64,000 nt of DNA. It comes from Saturnia japonica (lineage: Eukaryota; Arthropoda; Insecta; Lepidoptera; Saturniidae). A model generated the notes under the pieces. It saw nothing but the letters and a program-made list of their open reading frames with translations, made no database searches and had not been told where the DNA came from. This document shows, piece after piece, positions 11,693-23,733 of the stretch. Position numbers and translations under genes: made by a program. The stretch lies in contig CM065304.1 in NCBI GenBank assembly GCA_033032175.1, positions 14,198,001 to 14,262,000 of the forward strand. The letters are read 5' to 3'. The first letter of the stretch is position 1. Each line of letters starts with the position of its first letter.

Positions 11693-12803
11693 GCACCTTT
11701 AATACAATTCTAAAAGAGCTGAAACTTTCTTTGTTTTATCGACAAACCATTTGAGCACCATTCGCCTTCCCCCTTCCCACATGAAAATGAACGCGCGGTA
11801 CTTGATCATTATTTTGATGTAGAGTTATTTTAAAACTGTGATATCTCCTAAGACATTAATTGAAATCAAATGATGTAAAGGACAATTGTGAATAACACAA
11901 TAATAATAATAACATAAGGCTGTTACTCATGTTTATAAAAACTCCTTCGCAAAAACAATGCATTATTTTAGAACAAATTTTATTACTATAAAACAGGTTA
12001 TGGTTTTATGGTTAAGGTTAGTCAACCTTAAAAGATAGACATATGCTATCGCAACTTTTTTAGAACTTATTATGAGAAACAATTCCGTCACACATGACTG
12101 TTACGTAACTTTAAAGATTTACACAGCGCACGCAATGGAAGTTCTCAAAAGGAATACATTCTCCCCGTTCTTGCAACATTTTACAGTTTTATATCAGCAT
12201 CTAAAGTAAACGGGCCTGTGACCGCTCCTCAGATTCTTGGTTTCTAAAAATTTTCGCATCCTGAGCTCTGCTAGAGCTACGCGCTAGATCAGATTTATGC
12301 TTGCGAGGCATAACTGAAGTTAAATATGTAAATACTTAGTCATGAGAATAATACTAGACGAAATATCCCTAAATTAAACTACTACCTACCTACTAAGTAT
12401 GCACAAAACTTCTGTATTTTACCTAATAACTCAAACGAAAGCAAAAAATAATAAAAGGCATGTAAACAAATCGAATTCGTTGCAGCGCAAAATTTCAATA
12501 TTCACATGCGACAACGACGCATTCATGTATCTACTATTTTATGCAAACAATAAAATTATATTTATACTACGTACGACTTATAAACACAGAATATATACAT
12601 TTACCATGGACTTATAAAAAAATATTATATACATCCATGTTATTTACTATGAGTTTCGTAAAGTTTCCATCTAGTGACAGCTTATTGAACTACTTATTGA
12701 ATAGATAGCTGTCTAACAGTCACAAATGTATTCAGACACACATGATGAAATAAATTTTATATAAGCTATAGTTATCTTTATGGAATCAATAGCTAATTAT
12801 TTA

Positions 12804-13484
12804 GTTATTACTGCATATACACCTACTGTTGCCGGAACCCACCAAACCAAAAGAAAATTATAGTTAAAAAACGTGAAACTCCTTTTATTTCTTTCTTACC
12901 AAAAGCATAAATATAAATTTTCATATCCCTAATTTGAAACATGATGGGTTCTTCATACAAATTTTCACCCAAGTTTTATTTTCACCACATGTGGGATAAC
13001 AAAATGCAATAATTCACTTGTATCAACACTATATAATCCAGATAACTTACAATAAGTATATGGCTTATGATATATAAACCCTCGTGAGCCGCGTTTGACA
13101 GCGCACGTCAGTCACATTTCAGTCATAAAATAAAATGGTAATTATGCCGTACTGCGTAGTTAAAAAGTTTAAAAACACTTGTGCTAATCTTAAAAAGAAT
13201 ACAGGACTATCATTTCATAGGTAAGTGTTAGAAATACAATACATTTCTTATTCAGTATAACAATGTCAATAAGTCAACAAACTGGTTGGCGTGGTAGCCG
13301 ACATTATCGCGCATAAGCGTTGAAGTTTTTTTCCGCTACAAAAAGTACTTTGTCCTTTCCCAAGGTCCTATCTATCTCTATACCAAAATTCATCAAAATT
13401 GGTTCGGTGGTTTAGGCGTGAAAACGTAACAGACAGACAGATAGACAGAAAAAGTTACTTTCGCATTTATAATATTAGTATAGA
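12804..13484 (-). mobile_element. Helitron-like element (copy A) with THAP-like cargo
   Basis: Minus-strand orientation. The 5' end is at 13484 (reverse complement TCTATACTAATATTATAAAT, host T at 13485). The arms 12804-13019 and 13345-13484 match those at 38029-38341 and 43640-43760 closely (for example CCTTTCCCAAGGTCC, TTCACCACATGTGG, AATAATTCACTT). Between the arms lies a ~325-bp block holding the THAP-like exon at 13135-13220. The 3' end is not certain; a degenerate one at 11612 may belong to it. Confidence 0.6.
13135..13220 (+). pseudogene. THAP-type DNA-binding first exon (isolated)
   Basis: Opens ATG and reads MVIMPYCVVKKFKNTCANLK and then KNTGLSFHR before a GTAAGT donor (phase 2). The start MP.C and the GLSFHR block followed by an intron are typical of THAP first exons, as in P-element transposases and THAP genes. 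The second zinc-binding Cys position holds Phe. No second THAP exon was found downstream, so this is probably a captured or orphan fragment. Confidence 0.45.
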
Positions 13485-13584
13485 TTAAGTGAGGTCAACC
13501 CTTTTTTGAATAAAATCAAATTGAGTTTTCAAACATGTTTCAAAATAAAATGTAATTTAAATCACAAGCACTAAGGAGTATTGA

Positions 13585-13930
13585 TATCAACTTCGAAGGA
13601 AATCACCGCCAAAATAACTTTCTATCCATTTTAACCCCGTTAGGGAATGAATTTCAATAAAATACGAAACACGTCTTTCGTCAATTCTGTTAAAAAAGGT
13701 TTATGCAAAATTTTAAGTACATTGGACCAAGGAATCACGTTGTCTCATACAAACTTTACCCCCCTTTTTCACCTCCTTAGAGGTAGAATTTCAGAAAATC
13801 TTTTCTTATCGGATGCCTACGTCATACAAAGAACCCACCCTCCAAGTTTCAGTTCTCTACTATCAGCGGTTTAGGCTGTACGTTAATCCGTCAGCCAGTC
13901 GTTCAAGACAAAGAATTTTATATGTATAGA
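13585..13930 (-). mobile_element. Helitron-like 5' fragment, minus orientation
   Basis: The right edge TTTATATGTATAGA followed by T is the reverse complement of a TCTATAC...TATAAA Helitron 5' end. The body includes AGCGGTTTAGGCTGTACGTT and CACCTCCTTAGAGG, which recur in moth Helitron-type repeats. The left edge is approximate. Confidence 0.45.
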
Positions 13931-14554
13931 TTAATTATTATCAATATTTATATATTATTTATATGCATAGCATATAAGAGTTACTGTAACAGCATTCACG
14001 CTAAACAACTTGCGGAATTAAGTAGAATAATAACGCCAGACATATTTATTTCTTTTAAACCTATAAACAGGCATGTATTTTCTAATAGCAAGAATAGTGT
14101 GTCCATTGTCTACAATATGGCCCAGTGTATAAAGTAGATGATCTAATTTTATGCAAAGATTTCGTCATTTGAATATAACCAACATAAAGCGTACGCCAGC
14201 TTGCCATAGTGTATTTCAGTAGTCTTAATAAGACAATATTGTTCCAACATGTCTGCAACCTGCACGTCTGGGGGCCCGCTATCGCGGCCCGGAGCGCATT
14301 AGGCTCATTTTTTGTTGATGTCAATGATTATCTTTTAATCTTCTCGAATATAAGATTATAGGCAGTACAGAGGGCAGGTCAGAAAACTATAAAGCGAAAC
14401 GTGATAAACAATTAAACAATAAATAAGTAAACATATTAAACAGATCGATTACACTATTCTCGAATGTTTTCACAAACTCTTTTAAGCAAATACAGACTTC
14501 AGATCGGTCCGAAAGATAGTTCCAATTTGAACATGAAAGCAAACTGAGGTTAAG

Positions 14555-17500
14555 TACTAGTGAAGTGAAACTGTACTTGATATACATAATGAAAAACCTA
14601 AAGATTAACTTCAGCATTTCGGAATTCTGGATCAACCAGTGAATACCCCTACCAGCTATCTAAATTTTACTACATATTATATATTTAATGAGAGCGGAGT
14701 AATCATGATGAACTTTCATTTGTTCAAGGCCTTTTTTGGATTATACTTACCATAGGGTGTGAATGCATTTGTTTTACTGAGCACTTATAATAAAGCAAAA
14801 GCATGATCCGTGATCAGGAAGACACGACTAACAAGACCTTATTTAAAAAATCTCACGAGAATAGTTATTTAAAAGTATTATATTATAATATAAAGTTATG
14901 TTAGTGTAGTGTATGTAAGTGAGTAATGTGATAGGTGAAAACTGCGATTAAGGACCAATCAAATGTGTTTTGTGTGTGCATCTGTGTTTGTGTGACAATA
15001 AACACATTCAACTACAATATATGACATTTTCACAGCCCGCGAGCATTCAAAATATGAAAAAATATCTTTATACAATTTAGGCCCTAAGAAGGCACTTTTG
15101 AAAGTCAAAACACTACTGCCAGTTCGGAAAACATTCCAGACACCGAAAAGAACCGGTAAGAAACTCGATCGCGGTTTTTTTTTAAACTATACAATAGTGT
15201 TAATATAAAACATTAATAATAATTTAGTGGATGCACAGAGAAGGAGTCACTTCCAGATCCACAGATCCACTATCATTCACATAATAATCCACCCTACAAC
15301 AAACTTTTTGACAGTAAAACTTGCTTGACATGGTCCTTGAACTTGTTGTCCGGTAAATCAGTAATATGCTTCGGGATCTTGTTATAAAACCTGTCACTGT
15401 TACCTAAAATACTTTTATTGGACCTACTTAGTCTAAAACACGGTATGACTAATTTATCTCTATTTCTAGTATTAACATGTGCTGACCTTTTACAAAATCT
15501 AACTTGAGTAAGTTTTTACGAATATACATTAAGTTATCAATGATGTATTGGGAGGGCAAAGTTAAGATATTATATTCAAGAAGTTTGTTCTTTAGTGATT
15601 CACGAGGTTTTAGGTTGTAAATTGCACGAATTGCCTGTTTTTGTTATATATTATTATTGTATCTACCTCAGCTGCTGAACAACAAAATATCGTACGACAT
15701 TTATCTATGGAAGTAAGCGAAGTAGAGTAACCTAGCAGTGACAATATCTGTTAACTGGCGAATCTTTGTACTGCAAATGCGGCTGAGCTTAACCTTCCCG
15801 CCAAGATTTTAATGTAGTGTCCGCATTTTAATTTAGAATCAAGCGTAATATCCAAGAAAACAGTACTATCAAGTAAGCCTACAAATTCCCTTCAATCTTG
15901 ATACTATTATCAACACGCCGGACATTAGGCAAGGCAACTCTCATACATTTGGTTTTGTTTCATTTAGCAGTAAATTATTTAAAGCAAACCATTCAAATTC
16001 TATTCATTCATTAACCAAATCATAGCAATATAACAGTTACGTAAGCAAAACAGTACATAAAATATAGTTTTATGTGTTCATGATTATATAAAAACAAGCA
16101 GAACTTGATTTTTAGAATAAAAAATCGCTTTTACATCTATAGGTATAATGAAATTGTTGATTATATGGATAGTATCTTTGTGAATAACATCGCAAGCACC
16201 CAGGCCAACAAGGGCATTGATGTTCAGTTGGATGGACTATTACCTATACTACATAATGAAAACCTAATCATTATCTTCAGCACCTCGTAATCATGGATCA
16301 ACCAATGAATATCCAGCTACCTAAATTTTACTGTTATATTTAATGAGAGCGGAGCAAGCATGATGAACTTCCATTTGTGCAAGACGATTGCTCTTATAAT
16401 AATGGAATAGTATGCTCCATGATCGCTCAGACACGAATAACAAAGCTATATTCAAAAATCTTCACAAGAAAAGTTATTTAGAAGTGGAAAAAATTTAATG
16501 ATTCAGTGGTAAACTTTGCACGGTTTTTCTCCCAGGCCTATTACATGGGGCTTTACGAAAAGGGATTGAATATTGCCAAGGTCGGCAACATGGTCGTAAT
16601 GCCCCTGATGTAGTAGTTGTTCATGTGCGACGGTAACCATCTACCATCAGGTTTTTCCGTCCGACTAAACAAGCGCCCTAGGACATAAAAAAGGTAACGT
16701 TATGTTTTAGTATACACCAAATGACCCCGCAGATGTTGTTCTGCCCTCTCCAGTAGTGAATATCTCGACCACAGCTCCAACTATCGCTTTCAGACATTAC
16801 ATAAAACATAATCTATGAAAAGTGACTAATGTGATAGGTGAAAACTCTGATTACGGACTAGTGTAGTGTTATATATGTATGTGTAAGTGTATTTGACAAT
16901 AAACACATTCAACCACAATATAATACATTTTCCTTGCCCGCGAGCGTTAACCAAATCATAGTAATATAACAACAGCCGCACAAGCAAAACAGTGTCTAAA
17001 ATATAGTTTTATATGTCCATGACTATATAATAACTAGCAGAGCTGGTTTTTTAGAACATAAAATCGCTTTTTCTTTTATAGTTATAATGACATTGTTGAT
17101 TGTATGGTTGGTATCTTTGTGAATAGCATTGCAAGCACCCTGGCTAACAAGGGGGTATTGATGTTCAGTTGGATCGCGACTATTACCTCTGTACATAATG
17201 AAAAACCTAATGATTAACTTCGCCATCTCGTAATTCCAGATCAGACAATAAATTTCCAGCTACCTATATTTTATCGTTGTATTTGAGAATAGTGAGCCAA
17301 CATGATGACAACGACTGTTCATGAACTTTCATTTGTTCGAGGCGTTTATTGGATTATACTTACCATCGGATGCGAGTGTAGTCGTTTCGCTGAGCTCTTA
17401 TAATAAAGCAAAAGCATGATCCGTGATCGCGCAGACACGATTAACCAAACCATATTTTAAATAACTCTCAAGAATAATTATTTAAAAGCTGAAAATATTT

Positions 17501-17640
17501 CATGATTCAATAACTGGCCCCGCACATGCTGTTGTGCCCTCTCCAGTAATCAATAAATAGACCACAGTTCCACCTATCACGTTCAGGGACAGCATAAATA
17601 AAACCTTCTCTATGAAAAAATACAGATCTAGAAACTTACT
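14555..17640. repeat. Triplicated ~0.9-kb repeat with LINE insertion
   Basis: Three imperfect direct copies: ~14555-15045, ~16014-16930 and ~16950-17640. Landmarks in two or three copies: AATGAGAGCGGAG, AAAGCAAAAGCATGATCCGTG, GACAATAAACACATTCAAC, CATTGTTGAT.GTATGG, TGATGTTCAGTTGGAT. The last two copies are offset by about 937 bp, i.e. nearly in tandem. The first is separated by a CR1-like LINE fragment (15050-16000). Nothing in the unit looks coding. Confidence 0.7.
15050..16000 (-). mobile_element. CR1-like (Jockey superfamily) LINE, 3' part
   Basis: Read on the minus strand, the region from ~16000 encodes broken pieces of an RT C-terminus: ALNNLLLNETKPN, a LKCGHYIKILAGRLSSAA-like block, an NKIPKHITDLPDNKFKDHV-like block and KQVLLSKSLL. 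The 3' UTR (15050-15175) has the moth LINE tail signature with TTCCGAACTGGCAGTAGTG and GAGTTTCTTACCGGTTCTT. There are many stops. The same 3' tail recurs alone at ~17690-17790. Confidence 0.65.
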
Positions 17641-17689
17641 TAGGCGGCGTTGGAGTTTGTTAATCAAAATTTAAAAAACTCTTTATTTA

Positions 17690-17795
17690 ATTTAAGCCCT
17701 AAGAAGGCACTTATGGAAGTCAAAACACTACTGCCGATTCGGAAAACGTCTCAGACATCGAGAAGAACCGATAAGAAACCTTTACCTTATACCTT
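17690..17795 (-). repeat. Second 3' tail of the same LINE
   Basis: Matches 15080-15180 closely: CCCTAAGAAGGCACTT, AGTCAAAACACTACTGCC, ATTCGGAAAAC and AGAAGAACCG.TAAGAAAC. It is a 5'-truncated insertion of the CR1-like LINE that carries only its 3' UTR, next to the end of the third triplicated repeat copy. Confidence 0.65.
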
Positions 17796-17833
17796 TTTTT
17801 TCATCATCTAATTTAAACCAATATTTTTTTTTA

Positions 17834-18050
17834 CTAGCGATGTGCCCGCGGCTCCACACGACTTTACTACTACGCAGTAGTTATTTACATCCCATAATTT
17901 TCAATAATTGAGATAAAAACTATCCTACCTTTTCTTGGACTAAATTACAGAAAATTGCGAAATTTGATCCTAATTGGTTCAGTAGTTTCGGAGTTTATCC
18001 CAAACATACATCGCGACACGAGCTTTTTATATTTATAAGATACGAGTATA
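17834..18050 (-). mobile_element. Helitron remnant, minus orientation
   Basis: ACTAGCGATGTGCCCGCGGC at 17833 is the reverse complement of a Helitron 3' end: hairpin GCCGCGGGC then CTAG|T. The body includes TTGGTTCAGTAGTTTCGGAG. The 5' end near 18050 (TTTATATTTATAAGATACGA) is degenerate. Confidence 0.55.
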
Positions 18051-18784
18051 ACTACAATAGTTCCAATAATTAAGATACAAATAAGCCGTGACGATCATAG
18101 TGAATCAAATCATAATTAAATTTGTCACCATTACTCTCTCTTACAATATGCTGACTGACTAGTCAACGATTAGGTAATTTAACAGAAGCACAGCCGCCGT
18201 CACTGTACTGGTGCGGCTAATGATAAATAATACTCTTTATGAAGTTCATCATAAGGATCACTGCTTTTTTGTTTGTTCTAGTTTTTATCCAATATTCAAT
18301 CAGAAATTTATAAGCTTTAAACTGGCAGGTATGCTTTAACTATAATTGACGAAAAATAGTTTCCACTCTGTCGGCTCATATTATAAAAATTCCTATTAGT
18401 GCATCACGTTGGTTATTATTATTTGTGATATTTCGAATCTCCTAGACAGGTATTTCGGCTAAGTTATGACTTAAAATACAATTTGAACCTATAAGGCATT
18501 GAAAATTGTCATCTTGCTAATTGACAAAATATCAATACACAAAGAATAATCCTATAAGCCCAACACATTTTTTTAAATGTTGGAATTTAACCGCTCTTCA
18601 TGTAAATAAATTATTTACATTGAAAAATAATTGCATTATTTTTCTTGTTTCAACTTACATAAAACAGATTACATTCTGATAACGAGTTTTGAGTATACCC
18701 AAACATGAATGGATGGATATATCTGTGCTGTGTGCACCAAATTTATATAATGAAGTTACAACCAGGAATTTCTGAAGCTCGTCG

Positions 18785-19090
18785 TTGCAATCGAAGCTCG
18801 GTAAGCACATTTATTGTTTGTTGATTTCAAGAATATTCTCGAATCGAAAACAATGGACAGCACAGGGACCAAGGCAATTAATCCATAAAGCAAAACATAT
18901 AAAACTAATAAATAATAAACAATTAAGTGAAAATAACCGATATGACCATTTAACTATTGTGGGCATTTCTAGCACCTTAATTAAATGGATATATAATCAG
19001 ACGGTAGCTCGTCCAGACACAATACTAGTTGGAAGAACATTAAAGGGAATAAGAAGCGACACTCGGAAGCAATGTACGAGAGGACTTTGA
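18785..19090 (+). pseudogene. Non-LTR reverse transcriptase remnant
   Basis: The C-terminal half of this frame, VGISSTLIKWIYNQTVARPD and TILVGRTLKGIRSDTR, resembles the RT palm segment just upstream of the PQG box (..GISS.L.KWI.N.T..R.V...GR.L.G.R...KG.PQG). The PQG box itself is lost (KQCTRGL). It sits directly upstream of ClC-c exon 10, on the opposite strand. Moderate to low confidence. Confidence 0.4.
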
Positions 19091-19355
19091 CTAATTGTGA
19101 ATAAGAGTGTAACTGAGAATAGTGCTATTAAGAAAGGCTTATGAAGTATAAGCTGAACAAATATATTGACATTTTTTATTCTGAACGAGAATCTCAAACA
19201 AAATAGTAATTACACTAAAAACTCACTGAGGATTAATTTGTTTAACGATGTTTTATTGAAGAGCCTTATGACTACAGCTAAATTGTGTAATGTTATAAGT
19301 CGCCTATCATTGTCATAAGAAACCATAGTAATAATTTAGACATATCTGCACTTAC

Positions 19356-19566
19356 TTTGGTTGCATAACATCAGCAGCGAGTGATGTATGCTGAAATTCA
19401 TCCTTGCTGTCTAGGAAAGGATATCCGTTCAATGCGATGTGGGCATCGTATATACCCTGGCGGCCGAGGGCGTCTCCCACCCATTTTGATGCCATAGCGG
19501 CCGCCATTAAAGGGACAATGTATCGTACTCCACCAGTCAGTTCAAACATTATCACCACCAGAGACA
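19356..19566 (-). CDS. ClC-c: ClC-c exon 10: last membrane helices and entry to CBS1
   Basis: Encodes [20 protein letters not shown], then [19 protein letters not shown] and [17 protein letters not shown], ending DVMQP plus two bases of Lys. This is the hinge from the transporter core to the cytosolic CBS pair. The intron that follows (9976-19355) is 9.4 kb and transposon-rich. Acceptor TTCCAG, donor GTAAGT. Confidence 0.96.
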
Positions 19567-20015
19567 CTGGAAACATTGAAATGAAGCATATTCAGAAACT
19601 ATACAGATGTTGATAAAGATTAAATATCAGAAAGTATCTTTTTTGCACTGTAGTGGCTGAATCTTATGGACTAATGAGATCTAATGGATTTATTTTAATA
19701 TACTGTAATTCATTTTTTACCTTTTATCAGATTTTTTATGTTAGTGCTGAATATAATAGGTCACAATAAGTACTCAATAACCGAATGTGCTGATGCTTTT
19801 CATGTTTTCATGATTATTCTAAATGTTTACCAAGATCAATCTATTGACAAATTAATTCAGACCAACAGGGAGTAATGGGAACTTGCGGACTTCTTGGTTT
19901 TATACAAACATCTTGACCTAACGGCCACGAAGGCAAATTTTTATAGTTTCAGTAAACATTACAGTCAATTAATATTCTTTATATTATACGCTTAAATAGT
20001 TGAAAATTCCCTTAC

Positions 20016-20156
20016 CGGTCATTCTGGTGACACCTCCGAGGACCGCGGCTGCACCTACCATAGCATATAAGCCTGGTGTTATACAGTCATCGCCCGTGGA
20101 ACATTCTCCAGAAAATAGCCATATCTTTGGATAATGATAAGCTAGTTGTTCGACAC
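20016..20156 (-). CDS. ClC-c: ClC-c exon 9: [10 protein letters not shown] tyrosine motif
   Basis: Encodes [19 protein letters not shown], the acidic-cysteine loop GDDCITP and [19 protein letters not shown]. The Tyr of GLYAMVG corresponds to the residue co-ordinating the central chloride (Y445 in ClC-ec1). Acceptor TTAAAG, donor GTAAGG; phase 1 at both ends. Confidence 0.96.
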
Positions 20157-20469
20157 CTTTAATTACATTACGTGAATTATTATTAAAAATCAACCAATAC
20201 CAATTCTTTGCAGGTTTTAGTGTTTAACACAAGATTGTACAACACAAAGCCTAGTGGGAGAACTGGCTCTCAACTACTCTCAAGTACATCTGCTGGAACA
20301 CACCTATAGATGTGATCGCACAATTCTTGATTTATAGGTATAATGGACTTTGTTAGTACTGTATATTTTTATTTTTGTTTTGTAATTTTCACTTATTGTC
20401 TACCATATTATAGTGCATGATGTGGCCAGCCTTCAAAGGTCAATGCACTTAAAATTGTATCTTTATTAT

Positions 20470-21177
20470 ATACCGTGGCGGTCGTATAATTAGAAACACT
20501 ACCAACAGTCCTTGACATTATGTAAGATACTTCACCGCAATCCTTTTTATTTTGAAATTAAACAATAAATAAGACAACAAAATATTTTAGCGAATAATAA
20601 TCGCTTCTCTCGGTGTAGCTTAGTAAGAAGCGGTACGTTTCGAGAGATTCTTCCTAACAATTTAGCTTCCACTAAACTTCGGCGTATCAGTCTTGACGAG
20701 ATGTTTTTCGAGTCATCAGGCGAAAACCTTCATTTTTAATCTGGTTGGGGCCTTTACTGAGTCTTTTTTTGCAACTCGAACGATTAGCGTATTTTCTCTG
20801 GGAGAGGTTTTTCTTGACCGAGCCTTTCTAATAATATTTTCTACAGTCCCATGTGTTTTATAATGATCCATTGCATTAAAAACTTTCTAAGAGAACAATT
20901 TAAATACTCAGCTATTCTTCTGTACGCTCACTCATGATCTATATGTAAATTAACAATTATTTACCTAGTTGGCGCGTCACAACATTTATTTTTGCCCATT
21001 TTGAACAAAATAAAATTCAACTAAAATTTTGAATTGCCGCTAAAATAATAGAAAAAGCCAAGAAAGAAATGTTATTCTCCAATTTAAAAAAAAAGAACGA
21101 GCTCTGGAACGTATCTTACTTTTAAATGAGTTTTTTATTCGAGTGGCTATATTATTAGCAAATGCCCCACCACCATA
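20470..21177 (-). mobile_element. Tc1-like DNA transposon remnant
   Basis: Minus-strand reading gives decayed Tc1 N-terminal blocks: an AMDHYKTHGTVENII-like helix-turn-helix part, a RKTSPRENTLIVRVAKKDS-like linker and a PLLTKLHREKRLLFAK-like end. The catalytic half is deleted. The outer sequences ACCGTGGCGGTCGTATAATT and (reverse complement) ATGGTGGTGGGGCATTTGCT resemble each other and may be the inverted repeats. It lies inside the intron between exons 8 and 9. Confidence 0.65.
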
Positions 21178-21315
21178 GCTTCTAAAACCATTATTTACTT
21201 ATAACTATAATTAACATTAAGTGCTCATATATTTAATTATTATTGTAATTTTATAATTATAATTTAACGAGGTAAACAAATTTAAATAAATATTTTATGT
21301 ATACATTGAACTTAC

Positions 21316-21524
21316 CAATACCGACGATTCTGCCCGCAATAGCTCCCAACGCGAGACTAGGTATAAAAAGCCCACATGGTACTTTAATACCGAATGTGAA
21401 GATAGTCATAACCAATTTTAAAATAAGAGCCAGCACCAATAACCAGATGGCGTGGTAAACACCGTCGCCGGCCGCTGCCTTCTCTATAGCAGAGTTTGCG
21501 TCCGTGAAATTACGGTTATAATCA
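21316..21524 (-). CDS. ClC-c: ClC-c exon 8: glycosylated loop and GLFIPS motif
   Basis: Opens with [11 protein letters not shown], containing an NFT N-glycosylation sequon in the luminal loop that is glycosylated in ClC-3/5 (family knowledge). It continues with [18 protein letters not shown] and [19 protein letters not shown] and ends RIVGI. GLFIP is one of the anion-pathway signatures. Cys occupies a position that is Ser in human ClC-3 (KVPSGLF). Acceptor TTACAG, donor GTAAGT. Confidence 0.96.
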
Positions 21525-21652
21525 CTGTAAATAAATGATTATTCTGGTCAGATAAAGCGATTAAAAAATATGCGTAAAGACTTATGTTTATCATTCATTA
21601 AAAATATGGCAGACTCCTTATGATATGAGTATAATGTTATTATAATAATCTA

Positions 21653-22735
21653 CTAGCTGTGCCCGCGACTTTGTCCACTGGTATATTTCGTGAATGGAAA
21701 ACAGTAACGAATTAAAGACCTCACCTCACCTCAATCTCACCCTCAGGTTGCGACTTGTTTAAGCTTTGATAATACCTAACTAAAATAATTTTAAATGTTA
21801 ACCGAAATCACAATTTAACAATCATACCAATATTATTTAAAAAGAATAAAGACTGACGGCTATGCTCGAGGTCCTGAGTTCGATTCCCATTTCGAGAAAA
21901 GTATTATTGGCTTTGTAACCGATTAATGGCAATAGGCTCGCTCCTTATTACTTGGGACCTAAAAATATACCCAGCGAACTTTGGGTGTACATCAGTACAC
22001 TTCTGCCTAAATCGTTCGGGGAATACAGGCGTGATGATATATATAAAGGCATACAAAAATGTTCAGTTTTGCAATCCTTTATGAAAAGCTATGTCTATTT
22101 ATTAACTTTATTTTTATAAACCGTTAATTTCCAGTGATTAATGACGCTTTATAGTAATTGTGTTTAGTGTAATTTAATAAAAATCAAAATTACGTAAAAA
22201 CACCAAGCAACGACATGTATGGTAGAAATCTAGATAGAATAGATATTCTTACTTATTTAAACATTTAAAAATAACATTAAAATCTATCTAAAAATATTTA
22301 AACCCGATAATAAATGCCTATTCCTAAATTGTTAATATATGTGCTTAAAGAAAATATGGTTAAGTGTGAATATAAAGTATCAATCAAGTTCGTGATAATT
22401 TAAACCAAGCCGTACAGCGCCATCTATGAATACTGTTGAAAATAAAAATACTTACGTTTCCATTTGTTGATTTTACTGAAAATTATGTAAAGATAAAATA
22501 ATTTGGTATCTTTTCACTTTATTTCAGTAAATATTTTAAATATAATCTCTTTTATATGTCCGTAACCTAAACGCAATTTATATACATACAAATGTCCATA
22601 CATGTAAAAATTCATCCTAAATGTACCTTCAGACTATAAGCTACAATAATACTAAATTTCATTGAATTCAGTCCAGTAATTTTTGCGTGATTGTCGTTCA
22701 AAAATACCGACAAACAGACAGACAAAAAATTAAAA
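21653..22735 (-). mobile_element. Helitron remnant containing a SINE
   Basis: ACTAGCTGTGCCCGCGACTT at the left is the reverse-complemented 3' end (CTAG at 21653-21656). Near 22650-22730 the run ATTCAGTCCAGTAATTTTTGCGTG and CAGACAGAC is typical of the 5' side of these elements. The canonical TCTATAC terminus is not visible. A SINE is nested at 21852-22055. It ends close to ClC-c exon 7. Confidence 0.5.
21852..22055 (+). repeat. tRNA-derived SINE, copy 1
   Basis: B-box-like GAGTTCGATTCCC is followed by the family body GATTAATGGCAATAGGCTCG, TTACTTGGGACCTAA, GGTGTACATCAGTACAC and GAATACAGGCGTGATG. All of these recur in order at 48410-48665. This copy lacks the sequence between the B box and the body that copy 2 has, so it is internally deleted. 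Confidence 0.75.
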
Positions 22736-22770
22736 AACTATCAAAATTAGTTCTGTCTAGATTAACATAC

Positions 22771-22985
22771 CACAGAGGATCCGAGTTTGATATTCCGCAC
22801 TGATTGAACAGCAAGTATATGAGCTCACTAGTGTTCATGCGTGTATAAGGGTTTGGATAAGCGATGATAGCAGTGATAAGAGTCACCACCAGAACTTCGG
22901 TCACAGGATACTGGCCCAATTTCGAATACTTGCGGTAACGGCACCAGAATATATTTGCTTTTATAAATATGGTGGCTATGCAGCC
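22771..22985 (-). CDS. ClC-c: ClC-c exon 7: FIKAN and [13 protein letters not shown] segment
   Basis: Starts [20 protein letters not shown] and includes [20 protein letters not shown] and [20 protein letters not shown]. It ends in DPL plus two bases of a Cys codon completed by the next exon (DPLC-DYNRN). The order matches the family (FIRAN.AWCRRRK, then FPNPYTR.NTSEL). Acceptor TTACAG, donor GTATGT. Confidence 0.96.
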
Positions 22986-23319
22986 CTGTAAGATAGAAAA
23001 GTCATATATTTAATGCTTATTTAATCTGTATACATAATAAATATAAAAATATAATTGTTTCTATCACCTTCAAACGGCTGAAATTTGAAACAGATGTCGA
23101 TTTTATATAGTGGATTTTTTTTTGCTACTGAGCCATCATTGCTTCAGTATGATGATTATGATTCCTATATCAGAATTGTATCCTTGTTTGTCATCATTAA
23201 TTACTTAAGTTTTATTAACGCTTAGCGCAATCAGATAGCACCTTATAAAAACCAACTAATATACAATTTACAAGAAGTTCAATATATTATTATAAATACT
23301 AAAATTGGTTACTAAAAGA

Positions 23320-23622
23320 TATTATTTGTTTGTTTGGACGCGCTAATCTCTGCAACTACACCAGTAAGATTTTAAAAATTATTATTTATGCATATTATAG
23401 ACCTATTTATTGATTAAGGTTAATATAGGCTATATAACTTCACGCTGCAATACGTAAAGAGTGGAGCAGTAATCATGAACGTCAAACAATCAGGAAAGCT
23501 GTAGGAAAAAAGTATGGGAAGTGAAAAGAATGATAGGCTACTTTCTATAAGGGCGCGCGGCGGCGGCGCCGTGGAGAATGTCGAATAAATTTAAAACAGG
23601 TGAAACCGTGGGGTACATTTAG
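23320..23622 (+). mobile_element. Helitron copy, 5' truncated
   Basis: TTGTTTGTTTGGACGCGCTAATCTC at the left and GTGAAACCGTGGGGTACATTTAG at the right parallel the Helitrons at 10710 and 56617. The CTAG terminus is mutated and the TCTATAC start is absent. Contains a GC-rich GCGCGCGGCGGCGGCGCC block. Confidence 0.6.
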
Positions 23623-23733
23623 ACATCTAAACAAATGTGAAAAAGTAACCAAACCAAAATAACTAAAATAAGATAGCAAAATAATACATATTCCTTTCAA
23701 AGGTAAAATATTTTTAGGATAGGAAGGACTTAC

